Assembly (NCBI GenBank): GCA_016125385.1
Contig: WGLV01000025.1
Span: forward strand, 1-64,000
Direction: 5' to 3'
Length of the DNA stretch: 64,000 nucleotides
DNA from: a bacterium
Lineage (GTDB): Bacteria > Hinthialibacterota > Hinthialibacteria > Hinthialibacterales > Hinthialibacteraceae
Position 1 is the first letter of the stretch; each line of letters starts with the position of its first letter. The notes under the pieces are model-generated. The model was given only the letters and a program-made list of their open reading frames with translations. It made no database searches and was not told the DNA's origin. The translations under genes and the position numbers were made by a program. Positions 35,215 through 43,705 of this stretch are shown one piece after another.

Positions 35215-36065
35215 TCGCGGTCACCGATCTGGAATTCACTTACCCCAAACGGCGCGAGCCCGCCCTGAAAAAACTGAACTTCTCGATTGAGAAGGGCGAG
35301 ATCTTCGGCTTTCTCGGCCCCAGCGGCGCGGGTAAAAGCACCGCCCAGAAAGTGCTGACCGGTCTTTTGACGCGCTACCGGGGGACTGTGAAGGTTATGG
35401 GCCGGGAGTTGAGTCAGTGGGGGCGCGGTTATTACGAGCGTATCGGTGTTGGTTTTGAATATCCGAATCACTACCTCAAACTGACCGCGCGAGAAAATCT
35501 GGAGTATTTCCGCTCGTTGTACGCCGGCCCTGTCGAAGATTCGATGGCCCTGCTTGACCGCGTCGGCCTGACCGCGGACGCCGATACGCGCGTGTCTCAA
35601 TTTTCGAAAGGCATGAAAAGCCGTCTGAATTTCGTCCGCGCGCTGATCAACCGGCCTGAACTGGTCTTTCTCGATGAACCCACCAGCGGACTCGATCCCG
35701 TCAACGCCCGCGTGGTGAAAGACATGATTCTTGAATTGAGAGATCAGGGCAAAACGATCTTTCTCACCACGCATAACATGAACGTCGCCGATGAACTGTG
35801 CGGCCGGGTGGCGTTTATCGTGGATGGGGAACTGCCGCTGATCGATTCGCCGCGTGCGTTAAAACTGCGCGGCGGAGAGCGAACCGTCCGCGTCGAGTAT
35901 CACGAAGGCGGGGAGTTGCTCCATGAATCGTTTTCTCTTGATCGACTTGGTTATTGCATTGAGTTTCAGGCTCTTCTCCGCGAAAAGCCGATCGAAACCA
36001 TTCATACCCTCGAAAGTACGCTCGAACAGGTGTTTATCCAGGTCACCGGCCGGAGCCTGACATGA
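35211..36065 (+). CDS. ABC exporter ATP-binding protein
   Basis: The 284-aa ATPase has Walker A GPSGAGKS (about residues 39-46), an unusual signature (VSQFSKGMKSRLNFVRAL in place of LSGGQ), Walker B LVFLDEPTSGLDP and the switch His in LTTHNM. This SxGMKxRL signature is typical of ABC-2-type exporters. The C-terminal ~75 residues form an extra domain. The start at 35211 overlaps the regulator stop, and its own stop overlaps the next gene. It pairs with the two permeases downstream. Confidence 0.9.
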   Translation: MIAVTDLEFTYPKRREPALKKLNFSIEKGEIFGFLGPSGAGKSTAQKVLTGLLTRYRGTVKVMGRELSQWGRGYYERIGVGFEYPNHYLKLTARENLEYFRSLYAGPVEDSMALLDRVGLTADADTRVSQFSKGMKSRLNFVRALINRPELVFLDEPTSGLDPVNARVVKDMILELRDQGKTIFLTTHNMNVADELCGRVAFIVDGELPLIDSPRALKLRGGERTVRVEYHEGGELLHESFSLDRLGYCIEFQALLREKPIETIHTLESTLEQVFIQVTGRSLT

Positions 36066-36763
36066 CCGCGTTGCTCTCCACCTGCCGGCTCGATCTCCGC
36101 CTGCAATGGCGCAACGGATTTTATGCGATCGCCCTGCTGGCGGTGATGCTGACCGCGCCGCTGATGCGCGCGATGATTCCCGCGGCGTGGCTGGGCTGGT
36201 CGATTCCGGGAATCTATCTCATTTCAGCGGGGCAGACCTTTTACCTGATCGCCGGTCTGGTGCTGTTTGAAAAGGGGGAGGGAACCCTCGCCGCGCTGGC
36301 TGTGACCCCGCTTTCGCCGCGCGCGTGGTTGTTGTCAAAGATCGCGACGCTCAATCTGATGCTCGCCGCCGAAGTTTTCGTCACCGTGTGGTTCGCCTAC
36401 GGCGCGGGATTCAATCACGCGCTTTTTCTGCTCGGATTGATGGCGATGGGCGCGTTGTATTCCATCGTGGGGCTGATCGTGGTGGTGCGGTTCGATTCGA
36501 TTACCGATTACCTGATTCCTTCCATCTTTATTGCGACGGGCCTGCAATTGAACGCGCTCGATTATTTCAACCTCTTGCCTCATCCGCTGTTCGAATTATG
36601 GCCGACTCAGCCGATGTTGACGCTGATGGCCGCCGCGTTCGGCGCCGAAACGCGCTTCGGGTTGATGTATGGTCTGGCCGGTTCCGCCTTCTGGCTGGGG
36701 TTATTCTGGTTCTGGGCGATGCGCGAGTATCAGGCGCGCGTTCTGGAGGGACGGACGGTCTGA
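36062..36763 (+). CDS. ABC-2-type permease, first subunit
   Basis: The 233-aa integral membrane protein has about six predicted helices (FYAIALLAVMLTAPLM, IPGIYLISAGQTFYLIAGLVLF, LFLLGLMAMGALYSIVGLIVV, GLAGSAFWLGLFWFWAM). It has the FEKGEGTLAALAVTPLSPRAWLLSK coupling segment seen in ABC-2 permeases. The same motif occurs in the next gene (LEERDEGTLAALRVTPLPPRDYLLHR), so the two are probably divergent duplicates forming a heterodimer. Start overlaps the ATPase stop by 4 nt. Confidence 0.85.
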   Translation: MTALLSTCRLDLRLQWRNGFYAIALLAVMLTAPLMRAMIPAAWLGWSIPGIYLISAGQTFYLIAGLVLFEKGEGTLAALAVTPLSPRAWLLSKIATLNLMLAAEVFVTVWFAYGAGFNHALFLLGLMAMGALYSIVGLIVVVRFDSITDYLIPSIFIATGLQLNALDYFNLLPHPLFELWPTQPMLTLMAAAFGAETRFGLMYGLAGSAFWLGLFWFWAMREYQARVLEGRTV

Positions 36764-37497
36764 TGAGCGGAACGATCCACCATTTGACAATCCTTACGCT
36801 GAACGACAGCCGGCTGGTGGGGCGCGACCCCTTATTGAAGCGGATGCTTTTCGTCCCGCTCGTTTACGTGGCGATGTTGCGCTGGCTGTTGCCCGCCGTC
36901 GCCGGGTGGTTGAGCGAATACGCCGATATCACGCCGTATTATCCGCTGTTCGTCAGTTATATACTCGTCGCGACCGTGCCGCTGATTTTCGGCGTGGTGA
37001 CGTCGTTCATTCTGCTTGAAGAGCGCGACGAGGGAACTCTCGCCGCGCTGCGCGTGACGCCATTGCCGCCGCGCGATTACCTGTTGCATCGGGCGCTGCT
37101 ACCGATGCTATGTTGTGCGCCCGCGCTCGCTCTGTCTTTCGCGTTGACATGTATGGACGGCATGACGTGGAACGGACGCTTCGCCGTCGCCGCCGCCGCT
37201 TCGTTCTGGGCTCCGCTGACCGGCCTGTTCACCGCTGCGTTGGCTGAAAACAAAATTCAGGGCTTCGCCCTGCTCAAACTGGTTGGCATCTTTCAGGCTT
37301 TCCCGCTGGCGGCCTATTTCGTCCCCATGCCCTGGCAACTGGCTTTTGGAGTGGTTCCGATCTACTGGCCGCTCAAAATGCACTGGATGCTGATAGACGG
37401 CGCCGGGCCGGTCTGGCCTTGTTTCGCGGCGGGCGCGCTGCTCCACATTATTTGCATCATCCTGCTGATGAAGATCTTCATCCGGCGCGCGGGCTGA
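36763..37497 (+). CDS. ABC-2-type permease, second subunit
   Basis: The 244-aa membrane protein has about six helices and the EERDEGTLAALRVTPLPPRDYL coupling motif shared with the preceding permease. The ATG overlaps the upstream TGA by one base (TGATG), so all four genes from the regulator on are translationally linked. The reading frame stays open far upstream (to 36325) but that part overlaps the first permease gene and is not expected to be used. It ends 23 nt before the convergent PhoD-like gene, with no clear terminator. Confidence 0.85.
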   Translation: MSGTIHHLTILTLNDSRLVGRDPLLKRMLFVPLVYVAMLRWLLPAVAGWLSEYADITPYYPLFVSYILVATVPLIFGVVTSFILLEERDEGTLAALRVTPLPPRDYLLHRALLPMLCCAPALALSFALTCMDGMTWNGRFAVAAAASFWAPLTGLFTAALAENKIQGFALLKLVGIFQAFPLAAYFVPMPWQLAFGVVPIYWPLKMHWMLIDGAGPVWPCFAAGALLHIICIILLMKIFIRRAG

Positions 37498-37520
37498 CGC
37501 CTTATCTCAACCATTTGCGC

Positions 37521-40133
37521 TCATTTTCCGTCCTGAAACTCGGCGGTTAGAGTTCCGCTTTGTTCCCGCGTCGATTCAACATGCTTGAACTCTCTGATTT
37601 CATTTCGTTCCGGTTCGCCAACCTGAATCGTGTACGATCCCGAATGAAAAACCTTTGGCTGAAACTCGACGCCCTGAATGCGCAGGGCGAAAACCAGCTC
37701 TCCGCTGGACTCGTCATAGACGCGCACGACGGGAGAGTCCATGCCTTTCACTCGCAGCAGGGGCAACCAGCCCGCCGGCTTGCGGCCGTAGTTATCCTGC
37801 TGGTGAATGGTGATCGGCCAGCCAGGATACTGCCGCGCGCCCGGGGCGGCGGGGTCTGAAAAACGCGGCCAGCATTCCATCGTGATCGATCTGCCCTCCC
37901 GCTGAAAACGGACGATGCCATAGCCTGTGGCGCGATCGTGCAGAATCGCCGGTTCGAGACCGGTGAAGACCGGGTTGGAGACGGCGAACACCGTCATCAG
38001 GTTGCCGAATCCGTCGTGAAATTCGCCGGTGTAGCGTGGTTGCATCGGATCGCGGTTCGCTCCCGGCTCGGGCGGAAACCATCGCCGGGGGAACACATTG
38101 GCGATGGCGGGGACGCAAAACGCGTAGGAGGCGTCGCCCCAGTCGTCCACGCCATATTGAATCGTGCTGCCCAGATGCTGATCGCCCGCGATGTGGATGG
38201 CGAAACATTTCCGGATCACTCGCAATACTTCGTTTCGCGGGGTTTGCGGCCAGCCGTTTGAATCCATATCGGCGGCGGGGACGTCGTTTTGCGCGTATTC
38301 GCCGGGGGGCAGTATGCGCAGCTTGGGCACCACATTGTCATCGGCCGCGTCGGATGGCAGAGTGGCGACGTTGGCGAAGATCGTCTGTGAGACGAGGCAT
38401 TTCATCCACACGCCGGGCGCCCAGTCTTCAGCCCAGTTTTGAAGAAACCGCATCTGCCGCTCGCCCAGCAGCACCGCGCCTTTCACGTCCGCCAGTTTCG
38501 TGGCGTCGAAATCGCGATTGAGCGCCCAGCCGTTCACCACGTCGCCGCCGGGCAACATGACGCTGGGCGATGACTTGAACTTGCGGTCTTCAATGATGGC
38601 GAAACTGATTCCGCCGTATTCCATTTCGGTGTAGTACACGCCAACGCCCTGCAAAACCGGTGTGGGGTCGTAGGGATCGGGCAGGTGGCTGGTCTGGGTT
38701 CGCTGAACCATGTTGACCCATTCAGCCGGCATGGTGTATCCGCCGCTGTCCTGCCCCGGTTTGCCTTCGCCGATCGCTTTTTTTCCGCTCATGCCCCAGA
38801 TGTTGCCGTGATACACGTCGTGGTCGTCGGGGATGGAGATGGTGGGGCGGTCTTTCATCAGGCCGCGGTACGACCAGCCGTAGAGATACCATTTGCGCAG
38901 GTAATCGAGCGCGGCTTTGTCAAGCGGGCTGCGCTGAACGCCATACCCCGCCACGCCTTCATAAATCTGATCGCCGGTAAAGATCAACACGTCGGGGTCG
39001 ATCGAACCGACGTGTTCGACGACGTCGGCGTTGGGAAAACCAAAATCGTTGTTCCCGGTGAAGCCGGCCGCGGCGATCTCTTTCTCACCCGCCGGATCGT
39101 GACGGATCACGCCTCGCCATTCGTAGTCGGCGAGATGGCCTTCGGTTGTTCGCAGCCCGTAAACCAGGCGGTATTCCACGTCCCGGCTTGCATCCCAGCC
39201 CTCCCGGCGGAACTCGGCGGTACGCGCCAGCGGATCGATGGGCGCCTCGGCGAGGGTTCGCCATTCGCCGTCACGCCGGGTCTGAAGCCGCACGGATTGC
39301 GCATCGTTCGGCCCGGTGGGCGCCATCTGGGCGGTCATCTTCATGACGCCTCGGCTCAGGGTGTACTGCGACCAGAGAATCGGCCCGAATACGCGATCGT
39401 CGTGCGCGGCGATCTTGTCGCCCGACATCGTCCAGTCTTTGAACCAGAAGCGGAACTCGCCCCGGTTGGGCTTCTTTTCCGTATCGGGGAAGGTATGGCA
39501 TACCAGCGCGATGTTGCCGTGTAACGCGTCCCGTTTGACGCGGCGTTCCATACGCAACAGTTCTTCACCGTGTTCAGGGTCGAGAGCGGTCAGAATGAGT
39601 TGATACTCATCGGGGCCGCCGGGTTGGGCGGTGACTTTCAAAACGAGTTCTGTGGTTGAAATGACGTTGTTCGACTCATACTTCGTTGGGTCGCCGACGA
39701 ACAGGGCGCCTTCGTCGGTGATTCCCATATTGAGCCCGTCGCCGTACACGGCGTTGCGGCGGTAATCGTCGAAATTCGCCCTCGCGCCCAGGCGGAACCC
39801 CGCCCAGCCGCGCGCCGCGTGTCGCGCGTCGTCTGAAAAACGCCCCAGCCTGACGCTGATCTCAAAGCGCCCGTCTTCGGCGCTCAGGTCTCGGGTGAGC
39901 AGATGAAGGTTGCGATTGGGGCCGCTGAACTCGCATTCCAGCCGGCCGTCTTGAACCCGCCAATCCTGAAGGCGGTTGGCCCAATACTCCGGTCCGGCCC
40001 ATACGCGCTTTGTCAGGGGCGGCCAGGCGGAGTGGAACGAGGCGGTCCATCCCGCAGGTAAACTGATTGTTATCAGTAAGATGCAATAAATCAGCGGTTT
40101 CAGCGTTTTTCGGGTCAAACGGTCCTTTTTCAC
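37521..40133 (-). CDS. Exported PhoD-like metallophosphatase
   Basis: The 870-aa protein is a PhoD/calcineurin-like phosphatase with an N-terminal hydrophobic signal (IYCILLITISLPAGWTA). A ~330-residue N-terminal region looks beta-rich (FRFWFKDWTMSGDKIAAHDDRVFGPILW). The metallophosphatase motifs follow: FTGNNDFGFP, LIFTGDQIYEG, PDDHDVYHGN and HIAGDQH. C-terminal beta-sheet segments complete it. It probably hydrolyses phosphate mono- or diesters outside the cell. The start codon is GTG at 40133, with GGAGG (40141-40146) upstream. It is longer than classic PhoD because of the N-terminal region. Confidence 0.85.
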   Translation of the reverse strand: MKKDRLTRKTLKPLIYCILLITISLPAGWTASFHSAWPPLTKRVWAGPEYWANRLQDWRVQDGRLECEFSGPNRNLHLLTRDLSAEDGRFEISVRLGRFSDDARHAARGWAGFRLGARANFDDYRRNAVYGDGLNMGITDEGALFVGDPTKYESNNVISTTELVLKVTAQPGGPDEYQLILTALDPEHGEELLRMERRVKRDALHGNIALVCHTFPDTEKKPNRGEFRFWFKDWTMSGDKIAAHDDRVFGPILWSQYTLSRGVMKMTAQMAPTGPNDAQSVRLQTRRDGEWRTLAEAPIDPLARTAEFRREGWDASRDVEYRLVYGLRTTEGHLADYEWRGVIRHDPAGEKEIAAAGFTGNNDFGFPNADVVEHVGSIDPDVLIFTGDQIYEGVAGYGVQRSPLDKAALDYLRKWYLYGWSYRGLMKDRPTISIPDDHDVYHGNIWGMSGKKAIGEGKPGQDSGGYTMPAEWVNMVQRTQTSHLPDPYDPTPVLQGVGVYYTEMEYGGISFAIIEDRKFKSSPSVMLPGGDVVNGWALNRDFDATKLADVKGAVLLGERQMRFLQNWAEDWAPGVWMKCLVSQTIFANVATLPSDAADDNVVPKLRILPPGEYAQNDVPAADMDSNGWPQTPRNEVLRVIRKCFAIHIAGDQHLGSTIQYGVDDWGDASYAFCVPAIANVFPRRWFPPEPGANRDPMQPRYTGEFHDGFGNLMTVFAVSNPVFTGLEPAILHDRATGYGIVRFQREGRSITMECWPRFSDPAAPGARQYPGWPITIHQQDNYGRKPAGWLPLLRVKGMDSPVVRVYDESSGELVFALRIQGVEFQPKVFHSGSYTIQVGEPERNEIREFKHVESTREQSGTLTAEFQDGK

Positions 40134-40350
40134 TCGTCCGCCTCCACATTGCGCCGTATTCGGTGTATTTTGTCGTCAATAGTCAGATGGAAGATTTTGT
40201 CATATTCTTTCTATGTAACCATGAATCACGGTTTTGAAGAACAGGTCCGGGCCGGTGCGCGGCAGTATGCACGATGAGAGGCGGGCCGCGAAATGCACCC
40301 GGACGACTCGAATTACGAAACCGAAGATCAAACAGATCAGGAGAGGTACC

Positions 40351-41016
40351 ATGAGCATGTTCCGTTGGCTGACCGCGTCCGTCCTGCTTGCGGCGATGAT
40401 GGGGTGTTCTTCACTCTGCATCCAGAACAAAACGGTTTACCAGTGTTATCCCTATAGTTGGCAACAGAAATGGAATCATCACCAGGTTTACGTGCTGGAA
40501 CGCGACGGCTCGCGCGATGGACAGAGCGCTGAAGCCCGTATTCTGGTCAGCGCCCCCGGTCAGCGCGATCCCATCGAAACCAGTTTCAGTTTCGAGGGAT
40601 TCATTCAATGCGCATGGGTGACCGACATGGATGAAGACGGCGCCCCCGAGGTTTCGGTCTTCACCCAGACTGAAAGCCGCCGCGAATACGGCGAATTGCA
40701 CGTGTTTGAGCTCGAAGGCGATCGACTGGCGGTGCGCCCGCTCTCTCCCTTCTCGCCGCGCGATTATCAGTACAAGGGCGAAGACTATTACGACGTGTGG
40801 GATGACGCCATCGTTCACGTCTTCCCCACGCACAAGGTGACCGACATCGACAGCGACCCCACCGGCGGCGTTCGCTGGATCGAATACCAGTTGAAAAAAG
40901 ACAAGTGGGCTTACACCCTCGAACATTATCCTGAACTGGCGATGGCCGACGCTGGCGATTGCGATTGCGCCTGCAGGGAATGCAGCGATTGCCCCTGCGC
41001 CGGGTACGCCGAGTAA
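40351..41016 (+). CDS. Lipoprotein with cysteine-rich tail
   Basis: The 221-aa product has a lipoprotein signal (RWLTASVLLAAMMGC, lipid Cys C19). The middle region has an FG-GAP/EF-like DMDEDGAPEVSVFTQ turn and beta-strands. The striking part is the C-terminus: six cysteines within 13 residues (C204, C206, C208, C211, C214, C216), pattern CxCxCxxCxxCxC. That spacing suits metal binding or disulfide cross-linking. I know no family with it. GGAGAGG precedes the ATG. It sits 15 nt upstream of a sulfatase gene, so both are probably co-transcribed. Confidence 0.75.
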   Translation: MSMFRWLTASVLLAAMMGCSSLCIQNKTVYQCYPYSWQQKWNHHQVYVLERDGSRDGQSAEARILVSAPGQRDPIETSFSFEGFIQCAWVTDMDEDGAPEVSVFTQTESRREYGELHVFELEGDRLAVRPLSPFSPRDYQYKGEDYYDVWDDAIVHVFPTHKVTDIDSDPTGGVRWIEYQLKKDKWAYTLEHYPELAMADAGDCDCACRECSDCPCAGYAE

Positions 41017-41031
41017 GAAGCGCCAGGGTTC

Positions 41032-42456
41032 ATGCGGCGCCGCGATTTCATAAAACACAGCCTCGCCGGGGCGGCCTTCACCGCCGCTCCGGCGGTCGTG
41101 CGAGGCGATCAACGCCGGCCTCCCAACGTGGTGTTGATCGTCGCGGACGACCTCGGTTATGGAGAACTGGGCTGTTATGGCCAGACGAAGATCAGAACGC
41201 CCCGGCTCGACCGTCTCGCCGCCGAGGGCATGCGATTCACCCGCTTTTACTGCGGACAGGCGGTTTGCGCGCCCAGCCGCTGCGTACTGATGACCGGCAA
41301 ACACACCGGACACGCCGCCATTCGCGATAATAAAGAAGTCCAGCCCGAGGGGCAGCAGCCGTTGCCCGATTCTGAGTTCACCATCGCTGAAATGTTGAAG
41401 GCGCGGGGATACGCCACCGCCGCCATCGGCAAGTGGGGGCTGGGGCCTCCCGGATCGAGCGGCGACCCCAACCGGCAGGGCTTTGATGAGTTCTTCGGCT
41501 ACAACTGCCAGCGCCACGCTCACAATTATTATCCGCGTTATCTGTATTACAACGATGAGCGCATGCCCCTGCCCGGCAACGACCGCGGCCTGACGGGGAA
41601 ACTCTACGCGCCCGATCTGATGCTTGACGAAGCGCTCGGGTTTATTCGCGATAACAAAGACCGGCCGTTCTTTCTGTATTATCCCACGACCGTGCCTCAT
41701 CTGGCGCTACAGGTTCCCGGCGATTCGCTGAATGAATACAAGGGTGAATGGCCCGACAGGCCGTATGAGGGCAAGAGCGGTTACCTGCCTCATCCCTCTC
41801 CGCGCGCCGCGTACGCCGCCATGATCACGAGAATGGACCGCGACATCGGCCGCATTCTTGACGAACTCAGCGCTCAGGGACTGGATGACGACACGCTGGT
41901 GATTTTTTCCAGCGATAACGGCCCCACCTATCTCGAGGGCCCCGACACCGACTTTTTCGACAGCAACGGCCCGCTGCGCGGTAAAAAGGGTTCGCTCTAT
42001 GAAGGCGGTATCCGCGTGCCAACTATCGCGCGCTGGAAAGGCCGCGTTCAGCCGGGCGCCGTGTCGGACTGGGCGGGCGCGTTCTGGGATGTCATGCCCA
42101 CGCTCGCGGATCTCTGCGGCGGCGAAGCGCCCGAGGGAATCGATGGCGTGAGTTTTGCGCCGGCGCTGCTGGGTGAAGGCGCCCAGCCGGAACATGACTA
42201 CCTGTATTGGGAATTCTCCGCGTACGGCGGCCAGCAGGCGCTGTGCGCCGGCGAATGGAAGGCGATTCGCCAGAACCTGACCCGCAAAGAAGGCGATCGC
42301 TCCATCCAGCTCTATAACCTGCGCGACGACGTGGGTGAAGAACACGACGTGGCGGGTGATCATCCGGAGATCGTGCAGCGTTTACACGAGATGATGCAAA
42401 AAGCCCGCGTTCCGTCTTCAGTGTTCCCATTCCCCGCGCTCGATCGCGAGTCATAA
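41032..42456 (+). CDS. Tat-exported type I sulfatase
   Basis: The 474-aa arylsulfatase-type enzyme has a Tat leader (RRRDFIKHSLAGAAFTAA). The formylglycine signature CAPSR begins at C79; its maturation enzyme is not in the window. Metal ligands D39-D40 (VADDLGYG) and SSDNGPT are present, with KWGLG and the C-terminal RSIQLYNLRDDVGEEHDVA typical of formylglycine sulfatases. It removes sulfate esters from glycans, probably in the periplasm. The upstream lipoprotein gene ends 15 nt before it. The ribosome site is weak (CAGGG). Confidence 0.93.
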   Translation: MRRRDFIKHSLAGAAFTAAPAVVRGDQRRPPNVVLIVADDLGYGELGCYGQTKIRTPRLDRLAAEGMRFTRFYCGQAVCAPSRCVLMTGKHTGHAAIRDNKEVQPEGQQPLPDSEFTIAEMLKARGYATAAIGKWGLGPPGSSGDPNRQGFDEFFGYNCQRHAHNYYPRYLYYNDERMPLPGNDRGLTGKLYAPDLMLDEALGFIRDNKDRPFFLYYPTTVPHLALQVPGDSLNEYKGEWPDRPYEGKSGYLPHPSPRAAYAAMITRMDRDIGRILDELSAQGLDDDTLVIFSSDNGPTYLEGPDTDFFDSNGPLRGKKGSLYEGGIRVPTIARWKGRVQPGAVSDWAGAFWDVMPTLADLCGGEAPEGIDGVSFAPALLGEGAQPEHDYLYWEFSAYGGQQALCAGEWKAIRQNLTRKEGDRSIQLYNLRDDVGEEHDVAGDHPEIVQRLHEMMQKARVPSSVFPFPALDRES

Positions 42457-42555
42457 TTCTCTCCACCATTTCGCCAGCGGGCCGCACAAATCAAACTCGC
42501 GCCAGACCGCTCGCCCTGAGTGAAACTCCGGCGAACCAATAAGAGGGAGTCCGTC

Positions 42556-43701
42556 ATGCGTTTGTTGATGATCGTGGCCATGTTCAGCCTGATGATGGCG
42601 CCGGCTTCGCTGTTGCTCGCGGCCGTTCCGCTGAAGGTGGACGAACTTCGCAAGCTGGCGTTGCAGGCGCGGCTTGACGACGCGGGACGCAACGGGATCG
42701 CGTTACGGATGGCCGCGTTGATCGAAGAGGCCGATACCGCCTCGGTGAAGCATGAACAACGCGCCGTGCAGGAATCGCTTTTGTTGCTGTGCGATCGCGA
42801 TGTGTACGACACGCTTCAACCTTCGGCGATCCGCGCGATTGATGTCGCGCTTGAGTCGCATTTCAGTCTGGATGAAATCAGCCGCGACGTGCGCATCGAT
42901 CCGGTCGCTTACGTGTACGGTTATTTCAATCGGGACGTTACGGTTGACCAGATCGTTCAGGCGGGCGATCTGTGGCGCTCACTGTCGCTGGAAGAACGAG
43001 CCCCCCGGTACCCGGCGTACATTCATCTGATCGACGCCGTCTGCAAGCCGCTGTCGATGGGCATGCTCGATGATGGCGAAGACGCGACGCGCCAGGCGCT
43101 CGAATACGTCACGCCTTTATTGAAAGAGATGATCTCTCAGCCGCCGCGGCCCGGTACGGCGTTTCACGAACCGACTCATCCCGCGCTGATTCTGGGCCCC
43201 TTGTACGAGCGTTGGATCGATCACCCCCGGCTTGGCGGCGTGATGAAACGGCTGATCGGTGGACGTGACGATCTGATTGAATTTCTGACCGGCCGGCTGG
43301 TGAGCCGCCAGCCCGATCCATTGAAGTTCGACAAGACCGAACAACAGTTTTTCGCTTATACCGGCCGTTATTTCGCGAACGTACTGGCCCGGCTCAACGC
43401 GCGTTCCGCCGTGGACGCCCTGCGCGGATCGATTGAGGTGTACCGCAAGACGGGCGCGGACGCCGTGACGATCCATTACACCGAGGGGGCGTTGATCGCG
43501 CTGGGCGATGAATCGCTGCGAAAGCGGTTTGAAGAAACAACGGAAAGAAACGATAAAATCGAAACGCTGGTCTGGTTGATCCGCAATGGAAAAGGCGAGA
43601 CGGTTGAGTATGCGTCGCGATTGCTGGGCGCTGAACTCCAGTGTCCGCCCCGGCAGGCATTGAGGCGATATTTTCAGAACCGCCTCGACGAGATGGAATG
43701 A
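42556..43701 (+). CDS. Secreted helical protein, unknown
   Basis: The 381-aa exported protein has a signal peptide (RLLMIVAMFSLMMAPASLLLAA). The rest is almost all helical with charged repeats (ELRKLALQARLDDAGRNGIALRMAALIEEAD, RFEETTERNDKIETLVWLIRNG). It may be a HEAT-like or helical-bundle protein, but no family is recognised. AGAGGGA precedes the ATG. It ends 4 nt from the convergent sensor-kinase gene and 99 nt after the sulfatase, with no terminator visible in either gap. Confidence 0.68.
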   Translation: MRLLMIVAMFSLMMAPASLLLAAVPLKVDELRKLALQARLDDAGRNGIALRMAALIEEADTASVKHEQRAVQESLLLLCDRDVYDTLQPSAIRAIDVALESHFSLDEISRDVRIDPVAYVYGYFNRDVTVDQIVQAGDLWRSLSLEERAPRYPAYIHLIDAVCKPLSMGMLDDGEDATRQALEYVTPLLKEMISQPPRPGTAFHEPTHPALILGPLYERWIDHPRLGGVMKRLIGGRDDLIEFLTGRLVSRQPDPLKFDKTEQQFFAYTGRYFANVLARLNARSAVDALRGSIEVYRKTGADAVTIHYTEGALIALGDESLRKRFEETTERNDKIETLVWLIRNGKGETVEYASRLLGAELQCPPRQALRRYFQNRLDEME

Positions 43702-43705
43702 ACGG

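Noticed and set aside
36325-36762. An upstream extension of the second ABC permease
   Set aside because: It would overlap the first permease gene and reads as frame-shifted basic sequence; ATG 36763 with TGATG overlap fits the operon.
40134-40350. A small gene or RNA between the PhoD-like and lipoprotein genes
   Set aside because: Only 217 bases of divergent upstream sequence; no stable hairpin, ribosome site or conserved box was seen.
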